A stretch of DNA of 64,000 nt from SABY01 sp964523795 (lineage in GTDB: Bacteria > Bacteroidota > Bacteroidia > Bacteroidales > 4484-276): contig CAZGAO010000001.1 in assembly GCA_964523795.1 (NCBI GenBank), positions 1-64,000 on the forward strand, given 5' to 3'. The position numbers were made by a program, and so were the translations under genes. Shown here piece by piece: positions 8,619 through 17,338 of this stretch (positions within the stretch are counted from its first letter, which is position 1; each line of letters opens with the position of its first letter). Below the pieces are notes generated by a model, which saw only the letters and a list, made by a program, of their open reading frames with translations, searched no databases and was not told the DNA's origin.

Positions 8619-10388
8619 ATGAAAACAAAACATTTTCTCCTCACCGTGTTTTTTGCAACATTAAGCACTGCTTTATTTGCGCAGGTTAAACAAACACAAA
8701 TCCAACCGGACAAAATACCATCATATCAACTCCATCAAAGGCAGGGTAATAACCATGAATTCGATCATCCTCCAATAGATGATCTCTTTAATGAGTACGA
8801 TTTTTATGGGCTTGGCGTACATCAAAATTTCTTTATGCCGGAAAATGACCCATGGAAAAACGTCCAAAATACGGATGACCCGGTGTATTATTGCGATAGT
8901 GCTTTTACTTACTCCACTAACAATGTGCAAAACAAAACGATCTATACCCGTGATGCGAATGGGCGAGTGCTGGTTTTACTTCGTCAAATATGGAATACGG
9001 GAAATGTAGTTTGGTTAAATATCACCCAAGAACTCTACGCCTACTATGCCTCGGGAAACATGCTTTGGCATATTACTCAGGATTGGAACATCGAGATGAA
9101 TGCCTGGGTCAACAATTCGAAAGTTAGCTATACCTACGATGATTCGCTAAGACCAATTGATCGTCTTCAACAGATTTGGGATATCGAAACCAATGCCTGG
9201 ATAAACCAATCCAAAATCAGCCTCAGTTTCAACAGTTCGGGAAACATACTGAGCTATCTCGAACAAATTTGGAATATTGAAATCGGGGATTGGGAAAACC
9301 AAACCAAATATAGTTTCAGTTACGATACCTCGGAAAACACGCTTTCACAGCTTATACAGCAATGGGATACTGAAACCGGATCATGGGAAAATGAGATGCT
9401 TAACAGCTATTCGTATGATGCTTCCGGAAACCTGCTTACGCAGCTTAGGCAATGGTGGAATACCGATGAGGGATTATGGATAAATAATGATAGGTTCACA
9501 AGGACTTATGATTTGTTGGGATACATAGAAACGGTGCTTTATCAGTTTTGGGAAAATGGTGACTGGGATATTGTGTATTATGAAATTTACACCAACACCG
9601 CATCAGGGAAACCACTCACTTGCATAGACCAGAAATGGGATAGCACAATCGGAGATTATGTTAACAACTGGAAATTGAAATACACCTACGATGGATCGGA
9701 AAACGAACTTTCACGACTTTATCAGGACTGGAATTCCAATTCCGGTGAGTGGAAAAACGTACATAAAGAAAGCCATACCTACGATGCCTCAGGGAATATG
9801 CTTTCGGAACTTTCGCAGAGTTGGAGCAGCAGTTTGGGCGATTGGAAAAACAATTACAGGTATAGCTACACTTATGACACCTCGGGCAACCAGCTTTCGA
9901 AACTTTCTCAGGACTGGGACATCGACCTGGATGAGTGGATAAACCTTTGGAAAAAGGATTATGAATATGATTATGGCTTGCAAAAAGTTACCGGCATGTA
10001 TTACCTGTGTTCGGGGGTGTGGGTAGCCGATGATGATAACGTTACACTTTATTTGTTTAACAGACAATTGTTTTCCAGCACGGACTGCTTTAAAGCTGTT
10101 GCCTGGTACTCCGACTATATCACGGCAATAAACGATGAAGCAAAACCGGAAACAATGAATACTTCCTTTTGCAGCCCCAATCCTGCAAAAGATCAGATTG
10201 TTGTTAGCAACCCTTTTAATAAAGATGCGAGCCTGAAAATATTTAATTTGAATGGGAAGCTGGTAAAAGAGAAGCAGCTCGGCAAAGGCCAAAATCAGAT
10301 ACCCGTCCAAAATCTTCCGGCTGGAATTTATCTTTTTGCGATTCAATCAGGGAATGAAATTATGAAGAATAAAGTAGCGGTTTATTAA
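8619..10388 (+). CDS. T9SS cargo protein made of about ten 33-residue W/YD repeats
   Basis: The 589-residue protein has a signal peptide (residues 1-22, ending LFAQ). Residues about 105-475 form tandem units of 32-34 residues with the pattern Q-x-WD/N-x(4-6)-W-x-N-x(5-7)-Y-x-YD-x-SGN-x-LSxL. These resemble YD/RHS-type strands but are more tryptophan-rich. A type A T9SS sorting domain starts at about residue 515 (CSPNPAKDQIV) and ends with IMKNKVAVY. The protein is therefore predicted to be exported and sorted by T9SS. No enzyme motif is visible; a carbohydrate-binding or structural role is only a guess. It is transcribed divergently from the PorP/SprF gene. Confidence 0.8.
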   Translation: MKTKHFLLTVFFATLSTALFAQVKQTQIQPDKIPSYQLHQRQGNNHEFDHPPIDDLFNEYDFYGLGVHQNFFMPENDPWKNVQNTDDPVYYCDSAFTYSTNNVQNKTIYTRDANGRVLVLLRQIWNTGNVVWLNITQELYAYYASGNMLWHITQDWNIEMNAWVNNSKVSYTYDDSLRPIDRLQQIWDIETNAWINQSKISLSFNSSGNILSYLEQIWNIEIGDWENQTKYSFSYDTSENTLSQLIQQWDTETGSWENEMLNSYSYDASGNLLTQLRQWWNTDEGLWINNDRFTRTYDLLGYIETVLYQFWENGDWDIVYYEIYTNTASGKPLTCIDQKWDSTIGDYVNNWKLKYTYDGSENELSRLYQDWNSNSGEWKNVHKESHTYDASGNMLSELSQSWSSSLGDWKNNYRYSYTYDTSGNQLSKLSQDWDIDLDEWINLWKKDYEYDYGLQKVTGMYYLCSGVWVADDDNVTLYLFNRQLFSSTDCFKAVAWYSDYITAINDEAKPETMNTSFCSPNPAKDQIVVSNPFNKDASLKIFNLNGKLVKEKQLGKGQNQIPVQNLPAGIYLFAIQSGNEIMKNKVAVY

Positions 10389-10562
10389 AAGAACAGCACT
10401 CAGGGTTTGCAAAATAATGGACAACAAGCAAACAATAGATATTGAAAATAGGTGGATTAAAAGTTTGAGCAAAAAACCACGTCTGAAAATATACAAGTCG
10501 TTTACACCGTAAAGTATTATCTTTGGCTTTTATTGAAAAATGATCGCAATAAGCTAAATAGC

Positions 10563-10772
10563 ATGAACACACGAACGATTCAAACAAAATTAGAAAGTAA
10601 TGTGATACAACTGTATGGCATTGAAAGCCTTATTGGCAAAGAAGTTATTATCTCCATAGTTGAAATGCCAAATTATTCCAAAAAGAAAAAACGCAAGTGG
10701 AATTATCTTGGTGCATTAGATTTAAAAAACGCAATGGATAAAACTAACATCAGGGATTTGGCCTATGAATAA
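10563..10772 (+). CDS. small antitoxin-like protein of a PIN-domain toxin pair
   Basis: A 69-residue protein starting at ATG 10563; a reading 10 codons longer exists but begins next to a promoter-like TATCTTTG (10518-10525). It is basic in the middle (SKKKKRKW) and overlaps the following PIN-domain gene by 8 bp. This is the usual layout of a vapB-vapC type operon. No known DNA-binding fold can be assigned by eye, so the antitoxin call rests on size, overlap and the partner. Confidence 0.6.
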   Translation: MNTRTIQTKLESNVIQLYGIESLIGKEVIISIVEMPNYSKKKKRKWNYLGALDLKNAMDKTNIRDLAYE

Positions 10773-11172
10773 CATTCTGGTTGACACAAATATCTTTATC
10801 TATGCGTTTGACAAATCCTCTGAATTCTATCAGAAATCACAAAGCATTTTTCGAGATGGGGAGTATGAACTATTCACTACATCAAAAAATATATCAGAAT
10901 TTTTTTGCGTTTGTTCAAAACTTAATTTTGATTTAACCCTCACGCTTGGCTTTTATGCAGATATTAAAGACAATTTTAATATTTTGACACCTTGCCAAAA
11001 TAGCTTAAATATTTTTGAATCTTTAATCAAGAAATATAATCCCCGTGGAAACAGAGTCTATGATATTGAAATCGTTTCAATTATGCTGGCCAATGGTCTT
11101 TCAAAAGTGGTAACGGCAAATATTGGCGATTTTAAAAATATTGAAGAAATTGAATTAATTGAAATTGTGTAA
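10765..11172 (+). CDS. PIN-domain ribonuclease, VapC-like toxin
   Basis: 135 residues. The PIN fold is shown by the N-terminal strand ILVDTNIFIYAFD, with acidic metal-binding residues D7, E45 (ISEFF), D100 (VYDIEIVS) and D122 (NIGDF). PIN toxins of type II toxin-antitoxin systems cleave RNA, often tRNA. The gene starts inside the end of the small upstream gene, which is the likely antitoxin. Which RNA it cuts cannot be told from sequence. Confidence 0.8.
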   Translation: MNNILVDTNIFIYAFDKSSEFYQKSQSIFRDGEYELFTTSKNISEFFCVCSKLNFDLTLTLGFYADIKDNFNILTPCQNSLNIFESLIKKYNPRGNRVYDIEIVSIMLANGLSKVVTANIGDFKNIEEIELIEIV

Positions 11173-11218
11173 AATAACCATTCCGTTTTCAGAAAATCCA
11201 AAATAAAATAGCGGTTTA

Positions 11219-11488
11219 TTAAAAAACCTCAAACCCCGCATACTCTGCAAAAGGCATCATCTGCATCTTTACCTCATCCACCCTTGCCCACGTTGGCCCC
11301 GAGTGGCACCACAGGATAAACTGATCCAGATTTTCTTCTTCGCCGGCGGCCTCAGCATAAACGCTGCCATCAGTCTGGTTTTTTACAAAACCGGTGATAC
11401 CCATCTTTTGGGCTGCTTGGCGGGTATGATAGCGAAAGCCCACATTTTGTACCCGTCCTGAAATTGTTAATCGAACTGCCTTCTTCAT
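11219..11488 (-). CDS. acyP: acylphosphatase
   Basis: 89 residues, the normal family length. It hydrolyses acyl-phosphates such as 1,3-bisphosphoglycerate. The signature GRVQNVGFRYHTR carries the phosphate-binding loop and catalytic R19. The second signature, FVKNQTDGSVYAEAAG, carries catalytic N37. It is a cytosolic single-domain enzyme encoded on the minus strand, alone between a PIN toxin and a conserved hypothetical gene. Confidence 0.95.
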   Translation of the reverse strand: MKKAVRLTISGRVQNVGFRYHTRQAAQKMGITGFVKNQTDGSVYAEAAGEEENLDQFILWCHSGPTWARVDEVKMQMMPFAEYAGFEVF

Positions 11489-11557
11489 CTAATTTTAAAA
11501 ATATGAATTAACTTTTAGCATGACCTGCAGATTTTAATATTACCCGAATTAATTATA

Positions 11558-12127
11558 TCACATCATCAGGCGTTTCATCATCAAGGCTTCGATGCGCTGA
11601 TAAAGTTGCTTGGGTGTAAAAATCCGCCATTCTACCGTATCCAGCAATCCGCCAAAGGCGATATAATAATCGATACGCGCTTGGGCAAATTCCTCGATGA
11701 CGTGCTCGCGAAAATTAAGTCCGGCAATCCAGCCGTCTTCAATCTCATCAAACCACTCCTGATAATAATCGTCTTCGGAGGCGAAAAAGTTCAGCACATT
11801 TTCGCCAACAAGAATAAAGCGGGTGATGCCTTCCGCTATCAGAAGTTCGATGATGTTGCGTTTGAGGTACATGATGTCGTTGTGCAAACAGTCGTTCCAC
11901 TCGCCCATCATCTCAATTATAGCGTAGCCCTCCGCGTAATCGGCATAGAGGATTTTGATGTAGAGTGTTGAGGAGCCAATTTCGTCCCACTGGGGATGGA
12001 TTAAATAATTGTAAATAGCCTGCGAAAACTCAAGTTCGCTATAACTTCGTTGATAAAATGGCGACCTGTCGTCATCGGCCGCAACATACAGATGCCGCCA
12101 CGAATAGAAAGGTTCGATTTCGTGCAT
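11558..12127 (-). CDS. conserved Bacteroidota protein of unknown function
   Basis: 189 residues, acidic, with no signal peptide or membrane segment. It begins MHEIEPFYSWRHLYVAADDD and is rich in aromatic and acidic residues (WDEIGSSTLYIKILYADYAEGYAII, shown here only in part by its spacing: aromatic ladder at residues 45-75). I recognise the pattern as a protein widely conserved in the phylum but know no function for it. Downstream on the same strand is acyP, 69 bp away, so the two may be co-transcribed. Confidence 0.7.
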   Translation of the reverse strand: MHEIEPFYSWRHLYVAADDDRSPFYQRSYSELEFSQAIYNYLIHPQWDEIGSSTLYIKILYADYAEGYAIIEMMGEWNDCLHNDIMYLKRNIIELLIAEGITRFILVGENVLNFFASEDDYYQEWFDEIEDGWIAGLNFREHVIEEFAQARIDYYIAFGGLLDTVEWRIFTPKQLYQRIEALMMKRLMM

Positions 12128-12147
12128 AGTAAAAATATTTTATTTTA

Positions 12148-12246
12148 AAGCGGCAGAGCCGCGCAACATTTGTAGAAAAAAGATACGCAGTTATCGTAAG
12201 GTGCAGAGCACCGTAATATCTTCTTTTTGAGTTTTTCAGCAAGCAC
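12148..12246. repeat. GGTGC/GCACC dispersed repeat, copy B1
   Basis: Contains GCGGCAGAGCCGC, ATTTGTAG, then AGGTGCAGAGCACCGTAATAT and TTTTTGAGTTTTTCAGCAAGC. The same blocks recur at 17209-17284, 51571-51795 and 56145-56415. It fills the upstream region of the conserved hypothetical gene. Confidence 0.65.
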
Positions 12247-12425
12247 TAATTAGTCTCTGTTCATAAAGTCGATGCTTTGAATTGCCCTGGATTACAGCCT
12301 GAGCTTGTCGAAGGCTAACCCGGGGAAAAATGAACTTGCCAATAGCCCCCGCAATTTAATCCCCGCCTAAAGGGCGAGGCAATTCATAATTCAAATACTT
12401 TACTAAAAAGACAGACACTAATTAG
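12246..12425. mobile_element. 180-bp MITE-like element with 15-bp terminal inverted repeats
   Basis: CTAATTAGTCTCTGT (12246-12260) and the reverse complement of ACAGACACTAATTAG (12411-12425) match at 14 of 15 positions. The left end extends to TTCATAAAGT, which links it to the 19-mer at 2872 and 27597. Inside are short inverted repeats such as GCCTGAGCTTGTCGAAGGC (about 12300). There is no open reading frame of note. A non-autonomous element is an inference. Confidence 0.5.
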
Positions 12426-12517
12426 CAACGCCGAAAATAAGATTTATTTTGCCTGCACAGCATGAACAAGATTTGTATTGAATTGTTTGGCTTGATTGTA
12501 CTCAAAAACAAAAAGGA

Positions 12518-13642
12518 ATGAATATTGGGATATTACAAGAGCAAGCCCCCGAAACCAGGGTGGCCATGTTGCCCGAAACGGTTGAGGCCTTTATTGCCTT
12601 AAAAAACATCGTCCGCATCCAAAAAGATGCAGGCATCCATGCCCACATCAGCGATGCTGCCTACCGCGATGCAGGTGCAGAAGTACTCGAAAAAGACGCA
12701 GTCATTCAGCAATCATCGCTGATACTCAAAGTGGGTGCTCCGACGGATGTAGAAATCGGGAAGCTAAAAAGCGATCAGGTGCTTGTGGGCACCTTGAATC
12801 CTCTTTCACACCCCGACCTGGTTCGCACGCTCAAAGCCCATGGAATGACCACATTTAGCCTGGATGCGATACCACGTATTTCGCGGGCGCAGGCCATGGA
12901 TGTACTCTCGTCGATGGCCACCATTGCCGGCTACCGCGCTGTGTTGGATGCAGCTTTTCATTTGCCGGTTTTCTTCCCTATGTTTATGTCGGCTGCCGGA
13001 ACCATCCGCCCGGCCAAGGTACTGGTTTTGGGTGCCGGAGTAGCGGGATTACAGGCCATTGCCACGGCACGCAAGCTGGGTGCAGTAGTAGAGGTTTTTG
13101 ATGTACGTGCCGCCGTTAAAGAAGAGGTGCAAAGTCTGGGAGCAAAGTTTGTTGAAGTGCAGGGTGCTAAAGATGATGCCGCCGCCGGAGGTTATGCCGT
13201 GGAGCAAAACGAGGAGTTTAAACAAAAGCAAAGCCAGATGATTCAGGATCACGCCATCAAATCTGACGTGCTGATATGTACTGCGCAAATTCCCGGGCGC
13301 AAGGCTCCCCTGCTTATCAAAAAAGAAACCGTTGCCAGCATGAAAGCCGGATCGGTGATCGTGGATCTGGCAGCAGCATCGGGAGGAAACTGCGAGCTTA
13401 GCCAAAACGACAAAACCATCGTAAGCGAAGGCGTTACCATTATTGGTAACTCCAACTATACTGCAGGCATGCCCATCGATGCCAGCCGCATGTATGGCAA
13501 AAACATGCTTAACTTCCTTAAGCTGATAATCAACGAGGAAGGCCAACTTAATCTTAACTTCGATGATGAGGTGGTTAAAGGTGCCTGCATTACCCACAAA
13601 TCGGAGGTGATAAACCCGCGCGTAAAAGCCATCCTCGAATAA
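12518..13642 (+). CDS. pntAA: NAD(P) transhydrogenase subunit alpha, part 1 (domain I)
   Basis: 374 residues. This is the NAD(H)-binding domain I of the proton-translocating transhydrogenase, encoded separately as in many bacteria with a split alpha subunit. It resembles alanine dehydrogenase: an N-terminal catalytic-like half (MNIGILQEQAPETRVAMLPE) and a Rossmann half with VLGAGVAGLQAIATARKLGA followed by VEVFDVR. It is first in a three-gene operon with pntAB and pntB, 54 bp and 27 bp apart. The complex uses the proton gradient to transfer hydride from NADH to NADP+. Confidence 0.95.
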   Translation: MNIGILQEQAPETRVAMLPETVEAFIALKNIVRIQKDAGIHAHISDAAYRDAGAEVLEKDAVIQQSSLILKVGAPTDVEIGKLKSDQVLVGTLNPLSHPDLVRTLKAHGMTTFSLDAIPRISRAQAMDVLSSMATIAGYRAVLDAAFHLPVFFPMFMSAAGTIRPAKVLVLGAGVAGLQAIATARKLGAVVEVFDVRAAVKEEVQSLGAKFVEVQGAKDDAAAGGYAVEQNEEFKQKQSQMIQDHAIKSDVLICTAQIPGRKAPLLIKKETVASMKAGSVIVDLAAASGGNCELSQNDKTIVSEGVTIIGNSNYTAGMPIDASRMYGKNMLNFLKLIINEEGQLNLNFDDEVVKGACITHKSEVINPRVKAILE

Positions 13643-13696
13643 ATGAGACCAAATTTTTCAGGTATCCAATTTCAAAATATTTAAAACAATACAGCT

Positions 13697-14023
13697 ATGG
13701 ATGAAATCATCGTGTTTTTCTACTCCTTTCGCGAGCCTATCTTTATCATGGTGCTCTCTGTTTTTCTGGGCATCGAAGTTATCTCCAACGTTCCCTCCGT
13801 ATTGCACACGCCTTTGATGTCGGGAGCCAATGCCATTAGTGGGGTTATTATTATCGGCGGCATTATCCTGGTGGGTCATGCCGATGTATCCCATTTTTCA
13901 CTACCTCTGGTACTGGGTGTTTTAGCCGTATTCTTCGGCACCTTGAATGTGGTGGGCGGCTTTGCGGTAACCGACCGTATGCTCGAAATGTTTAAAAAGA
14001 AAAAGAGTAATCAAAAATCCTAA
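13697..14023 (+). CDS. pntAB: NAD(P) transhydrogenase subunit alpha, part 2 (membrane part)
   Basis: 108 residues with three to four predicted membrane helices (for example IFIMVLSVFLGIEVI and AISGVIIIGGIILVG). This is the short membrane half of the split alpha subunit, part of domain II. It ends with a basic tail (KKKKSNQKS). It sits between pntAA and pntB in the operon. Confidence 0.93.
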   Translation: MDEIIVFFYSFREPIFIMVLSVFLGIEVISNVPSVLHTPLMSGANAISGVIIIGGIILVGHADVSHFSLPLVLGVLAVFFGTLNVVGGFAVTDRMLEMFKKKKSNQKS

Positions 14024-14050
14024 CCGTTTTATCTTTAATTTTCGCTGACC

Positions 14051-15484
14051 ATGGATCATATTTTAAAAACCTTCGATGGCATCTCATTTACAACAGGCGC
14101 AGCTTTGTTGGAATTTAGTTATTTGATGGCTGCAATATTATTTGTTGTAGGATTAAAACTACTGAGCCATCCCGAAACAGCACGCAAGGGAAACTTTTGG
14201 GCGGCATCAGGAATGGTGCTCGCGGCGGTAACCACGCTTTTGCTGCACAAAAATGACGCAGGAGTCGGGATAGGCTGGCTCAATTTGCTCATCATCGGAA
14301 TCACCATTTTGGTGGGTGCTGCTGTGGGCTTTGTCATTAGCAAAAAGATAAAAATGACCGCCATGCCCGAGTTGGTTTCCTTTTTTAATGCTACTGGTGG
14401 TGCCGCCTCGGCATTGGTTGGACTACTCGAATTTATGAATCCCGAAAACGAATCGCTGCTGGTAACGCTCCTGGGGCTTATTATCGGAGCCATTGCCTTT
14501 AGCGGCAGTATGATCGCTTACGGCAAACTGAGTGGTAAAGTCGGTAATCTGAAAGCCGGGATTATGAAATTTGTCAACATCGCCCTGCTCCTCCTTTTGA
14601 TTGCACTCACGGTTTACGTGCTCATACAGCCCGTTCCACAGGAATATACCATGTTGGTGTATGCCATCTTTGGCCTCTCGCTGATATATGGCGTTTTGTT
14701 CGTTTTCCCAATTGGCGGAGCGGACATGCCCGTGGTGATATCTTTGCTCAATTCGCTTACCGGTATCGCCGCTGCTTTGGCCGGCTTTATTTATCACAAC
14801 CTGGCCATGATTCTGGGTGGTATATTTGTGGGTGCTGCCGGCTCTATCCTCACGCTGCTAATGTGCAAAGCCATGAACCGCTCTTTAATCAGTGTTATTC
14901 TAGGAGGATTTGGCGGTAGCTCCGGTGTTGGTGCCACCAGCGAGCAGGGAGGAAATATTAAAGAAATTAGTCTTAGCGATGCAGCCGTGCTGCTCTCTTA
15001 CAGCCAATCAGTGGTGATAGTTCCCGGTTATGGCCTCGCCGTAGCCCAAGCGCAACACGCCATCCACGAAGTGGAAAAACTACTCGCTGAGAAGGGCGTA
15101 AAAGTGCGTTATGGCATTCATCCGGTGGCAGGAAGAATGCCGGGACACATGAACGTGCTGCTTGCCGAAGCCGATGTACCCTACGATATGCTGGCAGAAA
15201 TGGACGATGTAAACAAGGATATGACCAATACCGATGTGGTGATAGTGGTGGGGGCCAACGATGTGGTAAACCCTGCCGCCAACGAAACTCCTGGCAGTCC
15301 GATTTATGGTATGCCGATCATTAACACCAACAAGGCCAAAAATGTGATTGTGATGAAACGCGGCATGGGCACAGGCTATGCAGGCATCGAAAACCCGCTA
15401 TTCTTTAAGGATAATACCCGCATGTTGTTTGGCAATGCAAAAACAACGCTCCAACAACTGATTGGCGAGATTAATGCCTTGTAG
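14051..15484 (+). CDS. pntB: NAD(P) transhydrogenase subunit beta
   Basis: 477 residues, normal family length. The N-terminal two thirds are hydrophobic helices of domain II that form the proton path. The C-terminal part is the NADP(H)-binding domain III, with GYGLAVAQAQHAIHEV, the conserved HPVAGRMPGHMNVLLAEA and VGANDVVNPAA. Last gene of the operon, followed by a strong palindromic terminator at 15559-15590. Confidence 0.96.
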   Translation: MDHILKTFDGISFTTGAALLEFSYLMAAILFVVGLKLLSHPETARKGNFWAASGMVLAAVTTLLLHKNDAGVGIGWLNLLIIGITILVGAAVGFVISKKIKMTAMPELVSFFNATGGAASALVGLLEFMNPENESLLVTLLGLIIGAIAFSGSMIAYGKLSGKVGNLKAGIMKFVNIALLLLLIALTVYVLIQPVPQEYTMLVYAIFGLSLIYGVLFVFPIGGADMPVVISLLNSLTGIAAALAGFIYHNLAMILGGIFVGAAGSILTLLMCKAMNRSLISVILGGFGGSSGVGATSEQGGNIKEISLSDAAVLLSYSQSVVIVPGYGLAVAQAQHAIHEVEKLLAEKGVKVRYGIHPVAGRMPGHMNVLLAEADVPYDMLAEMDDVNKDMTNTDVVIVVGANDVVNPAANETPGSPIYGMPIINTNKAKNVIVMKRGMGTGYAGIENPLFFKDNTRMLFGNAKTTLQQLIGEINAL

Positions 15485-15558
15485 GCAATAACTTTGTAAA
15501 ATACACAGGTATCCATAGCCTGAAGCTTTAGCTCCGGAATTTTATAGGAAATGTTGGC

Positions 15559-15590
15559 AAAAGAAAAGGGCGTTAACGCCCTTTTCTTTT
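15559..15590. terminator. perfect 32-bp palindrome, two-way terminator after pntB
   Basis: The sequence AAAAGAAAAGGGCG-TTAA-CGCCCTTTTCTTTT is fully self-complementary. It gives a GC-rich stem with a T-rich tail on both strands. It lies 75 bp after the pntB stop. It can serve transcripts from either side, including any coming from the DUF190/crcB operon on the minus strand. Confidence 0.85.
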
Positions 15591-15695
15591 TATTTGGGAT
15601 CATTCTTTTATCCCCGTCCCAGTTCGACACAGTTCGACAGACTTACTGGCCGCAAGCTCACTGGCCCTTGCGGACTGTGGACTGAATACTGCCTA

Positions 15696-15767
15696 TCCCG
15701 AAAAATAGAAAATGTCCCATTTTCGTGATTTTTCGAGGATGCACGAGCGAAGCTCGGCACTAATCAC
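15696..15767 (+). repeat. dispersed palindromic repeat, copy A1 (TCCCGAAAA...TTTTCGAGGA)
   Basis: Hairpin arm TCCCGAAAA-n-TAGAAAAT, its partner ATTTTCGTGATTTTTCGAGGA, then a second small hairpin CACGAGCGAAGCTCGG and the tail CACTAATCAC. Other copies: 27504, 40230, 47560 and 62919. It lies just beyond the 3' end of the DUF190 gene. Confidence 0.7.
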
Positions 15768-15780
15768 CGCTCACCGCTCA

Positions 15781-16116
15781 CTACTTCTTCGCCCGATACA
15801 ATTTCACGTTAATTTTCTCTTGCGTTACCATGCCTTGCTTCATGGCTTCGTCGAGGAAGGGCATTATTTTTTGGATGTTTTCTTCGCTATCCACCAACTC
15901 GATAAGCACGGGCAAGTCTTCGGAGAGGCGCAAAATTTTGCTCGTATGAATGTAACTGCTGGCTCCGTAGCCCATTATCCCTCTGAACACCGATGCCCCG
16001 GCAAGTTTCAATTCTTTGGCTTTTAATACAATGGCTGAATACAAATTTTCACCTTTCCAGGTATCGGATTCGCCAATATAAACACGCAGTTTTACTCCGT
16101 TTTCCAAAAGGCTCAT
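15781..16116 (-). CDS. DUF190 protein, partner of the fluoride channel
   Basis: 111 residues. The DUF190 pattern is clear: KLRVYIGESDTWKG near the start, then GASVFRGIMGYG (a PII-like ferredoxin fold) and DLPVLIELVD. DUF190 genes are commonly linked to crcB/fluC and are thought to be PII-like regulatory proteins. It starts 5 bp after the crcB stop, so the two form an operon. Confidence 0.88.
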   Translation of the reverse strand: MSLLENGVKLRVYIGESDTWKGENLYSAIVLKAKELKLAGASVFRGIMGYGASSYIHTSKILRLSEDLPVLIELVDSEENIQKIMPFLDEAMKQGMVTQEKINVKLYRAKK

Positions 16117-16121
16117 GATTA

Positions 16122-16508
16122 TTATATTTTAAAATTCAGGATTACTTTTGATAAAAGAAAGCCAGCAAACACCAGCAGGATTCCAAAAACATTACTGGCG
16201 ATCATATTAATTAAAGCCAGCTTGATGTTGCCATCGCGAATCAGGTTAAGGCTCTCGAAGGCGAAAGTAGAAAAGGTGGTGAAGCTCCCAAAAAGGCCGA
16301 TAAACAAAAAAGATCGCACGTTGGTGCTAATATTTTCGCGCCCCAGCAAGCCCCAAAAAAAGCCTATCAGAAAAGAGCCTGAAAGGTTAACGATGAGCGT
16401 ACCCCAAGGAAAAACGCCGCTGTAAATTTTGTAGGGCAATCCCGAAATCCAATATCTGAGTATGGCTCCGCTGGCACCACCCAGCGCCAGATATGCAAGT
16501 TTTATCAT
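16122..16508 (-). CDS. crcB: fluoride ion channel CrcB/Fluc
   Basis: 128 residues with four membrane helices. The family motifs are present: GGASGAILRYWIS in helix 1, WGTLIVNLSGSFLIGF in helix 2 (the conserved Asn), and GLFGSFTTFSTFAFE in helix 3 (the Phe/Ser-Thr fluoride track). These channels form antiparallel dimers that export fluoride. First gene of an operon with the DUF190 gene. A CAAAATTA at 16530-16537 (minus strand TAATTTTG) could be its -7 element. No fluoride riboswitch pattern was found upstream. Confidence 0.94.
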   Translation of the reverse strand: MIKLAYLALGGASGAILRYWISGLPYKIYSGVFPWGTLIVNLSGSFLIGFFWGLLGRENISTNVRSFLFIGLFGSFTTFSTFAFESLNLIRDGNIKLALINMIASNVFGILLVFAGFLLSKVILNFKI

Positions 16509-16626
16509 CTAAGATTTTTTTATAATTGACAAAATTACCATTTATTCGGAATCGTAATAATCTAAGAGCCACCCAAATTGAGCGGCTTTACACACACCAA
16601 TTTCCGCTAGTTGGCTTATATTTTAA

Positions 16627-16660
16627 CTTTGTGGTTCTTTGTGCCTTGGAGCCTTTGTGG
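16627..16660 (-). repeat. CACAAAG-type heptad repeat
   Basis: The minus strand reads GCCACAAAGGCTCCAAGGC then ACAAAGAACCACAAAG: CACAAAG/CCAAGG units at about 7-10 base spacing. Other copies at 7311-7389, 57023 and 62758. Confidence 0.5.
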
Positions 16661-16690
16661 CTGCATGGTTTGCTGGCTTCGAAGCTCCGG

Positions 16691-16978
16691 TTAAAGGGCA
16701 AAGCGAATTCCTGGCAACAACTTTAACCGCTGATAAAGATATTCCATCTGCTTTGCATCATCGATAGTAACATTCATAGTAAGACTTACAAAATTCCCCT
16801 TGCGACTATTTTTGACTTTCACAAAGGCGTGAGGTACTTCCGCGTCTTCGAGCACCAGCTCCAGGTTTCGTTGCAATATCCCGGATTCTTCATCGCTGTT
16901 AAAAATTACCTTCAGATCGTAGTTTACCGGATAGTTTATCTCAGCTTTATCTTCCCCTTCCCCGAAAGGGGCATTCAT
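16691..16978 (-). CDS. DUF493 (YbeD-like) protein
   Basis: 95 residues from ATG 16978. The C-terminal half matches DUF493: YDLKVIFNS near the start, then SRKGNFVSLTMNV and the final MEYLYQRLKLLPGIRFAL, comparable with E. coli YbeD (SSKGNYHSVSIT...VRMVL). The frame is open 51 codons further to 17131, but that extension begins in a dispersed repeat and has no family similarity, so I use the internal ATG. Function of the family is not established; the fold is a small ACT/ferredoxin-like regulator. Confidence 0.8.
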   Translation of the reverse strand: MNAPFGEGEDKAEINYPVNYDLKVIFNSDEESGILQRNLELVLEDAEVPHAFVKVKNSRKGNFVSLTMNVTIDDAKQMEYLYQRLKLLPGIRFAL

Positions 16979-17110
16979 AAAATTAATATTCTCCAAAATT
17001 GCTCCTTGATTATAAATTTTTATTCTAACGGAACAAAAGGGGTATTCGTTCAATAAAAAGGAAGAATAAGACCGATTTTTAAAATAGCACTTGCTTAAAT
17101 CCAGAGGTTT

Positions 17111-17284
17111 TAATATTTCGGTGCTCCGCACCTTGGGGGCTTTGTTAATTTCCGTTACTACAAATAATCGGCAACGACTTTTTATGACACTTCACGGTCA
17201 TAAAACAAAGGTGCAGCGCACCGACAATATTTGTAGAAAAGATGCTCCCTGATGGAAAGATAAGGTGCGGAGCACCGTAATATT
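17111..17284. repeat. GGTGC/GCACC dispersed repeat cluster, copy B2
   Basis: Three hairpins: CGGTGCTCCGCACC (17119-17132), AGGTGCAGCGCACCG (17209-17223) followed by ACAATATTTGTAGAAAAGATG, and AGGTGCGGAGCACCGTAATATT (17263-17284). It occupies most of the 360-bp gap upstream of the DUF493 start and downstream of the helicase gene. No gene is seen in the rest of the gap. Confidence 0.65.
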
Positions 17285-17338
17285 GAATCGAAAAACACCA
17301 CGTTTTTATTCTGACTCTAAACATCAGATTTAAGCTTT

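Noticed and set aside
15559..15590. operator-like palindrome
   Set aside because: The T-rich ends and the position after pntB fit a terminator better than a binding site.
16509..16690. fluoride riboswitch upstream of crcB
   Set aside because: The conserved pseudoknot pattern (GGNGATGG...CTGATGACTCC-like) is not present; only a heptad repeat and an AT-rich leader are seen.
16979..17131. 51-codon N-terminal extension of the DUF493 gene
   Set aside because: It begins in a dispersed repeat and is absent from the family; the internal ATG 16978 gives the normal 95 residues.
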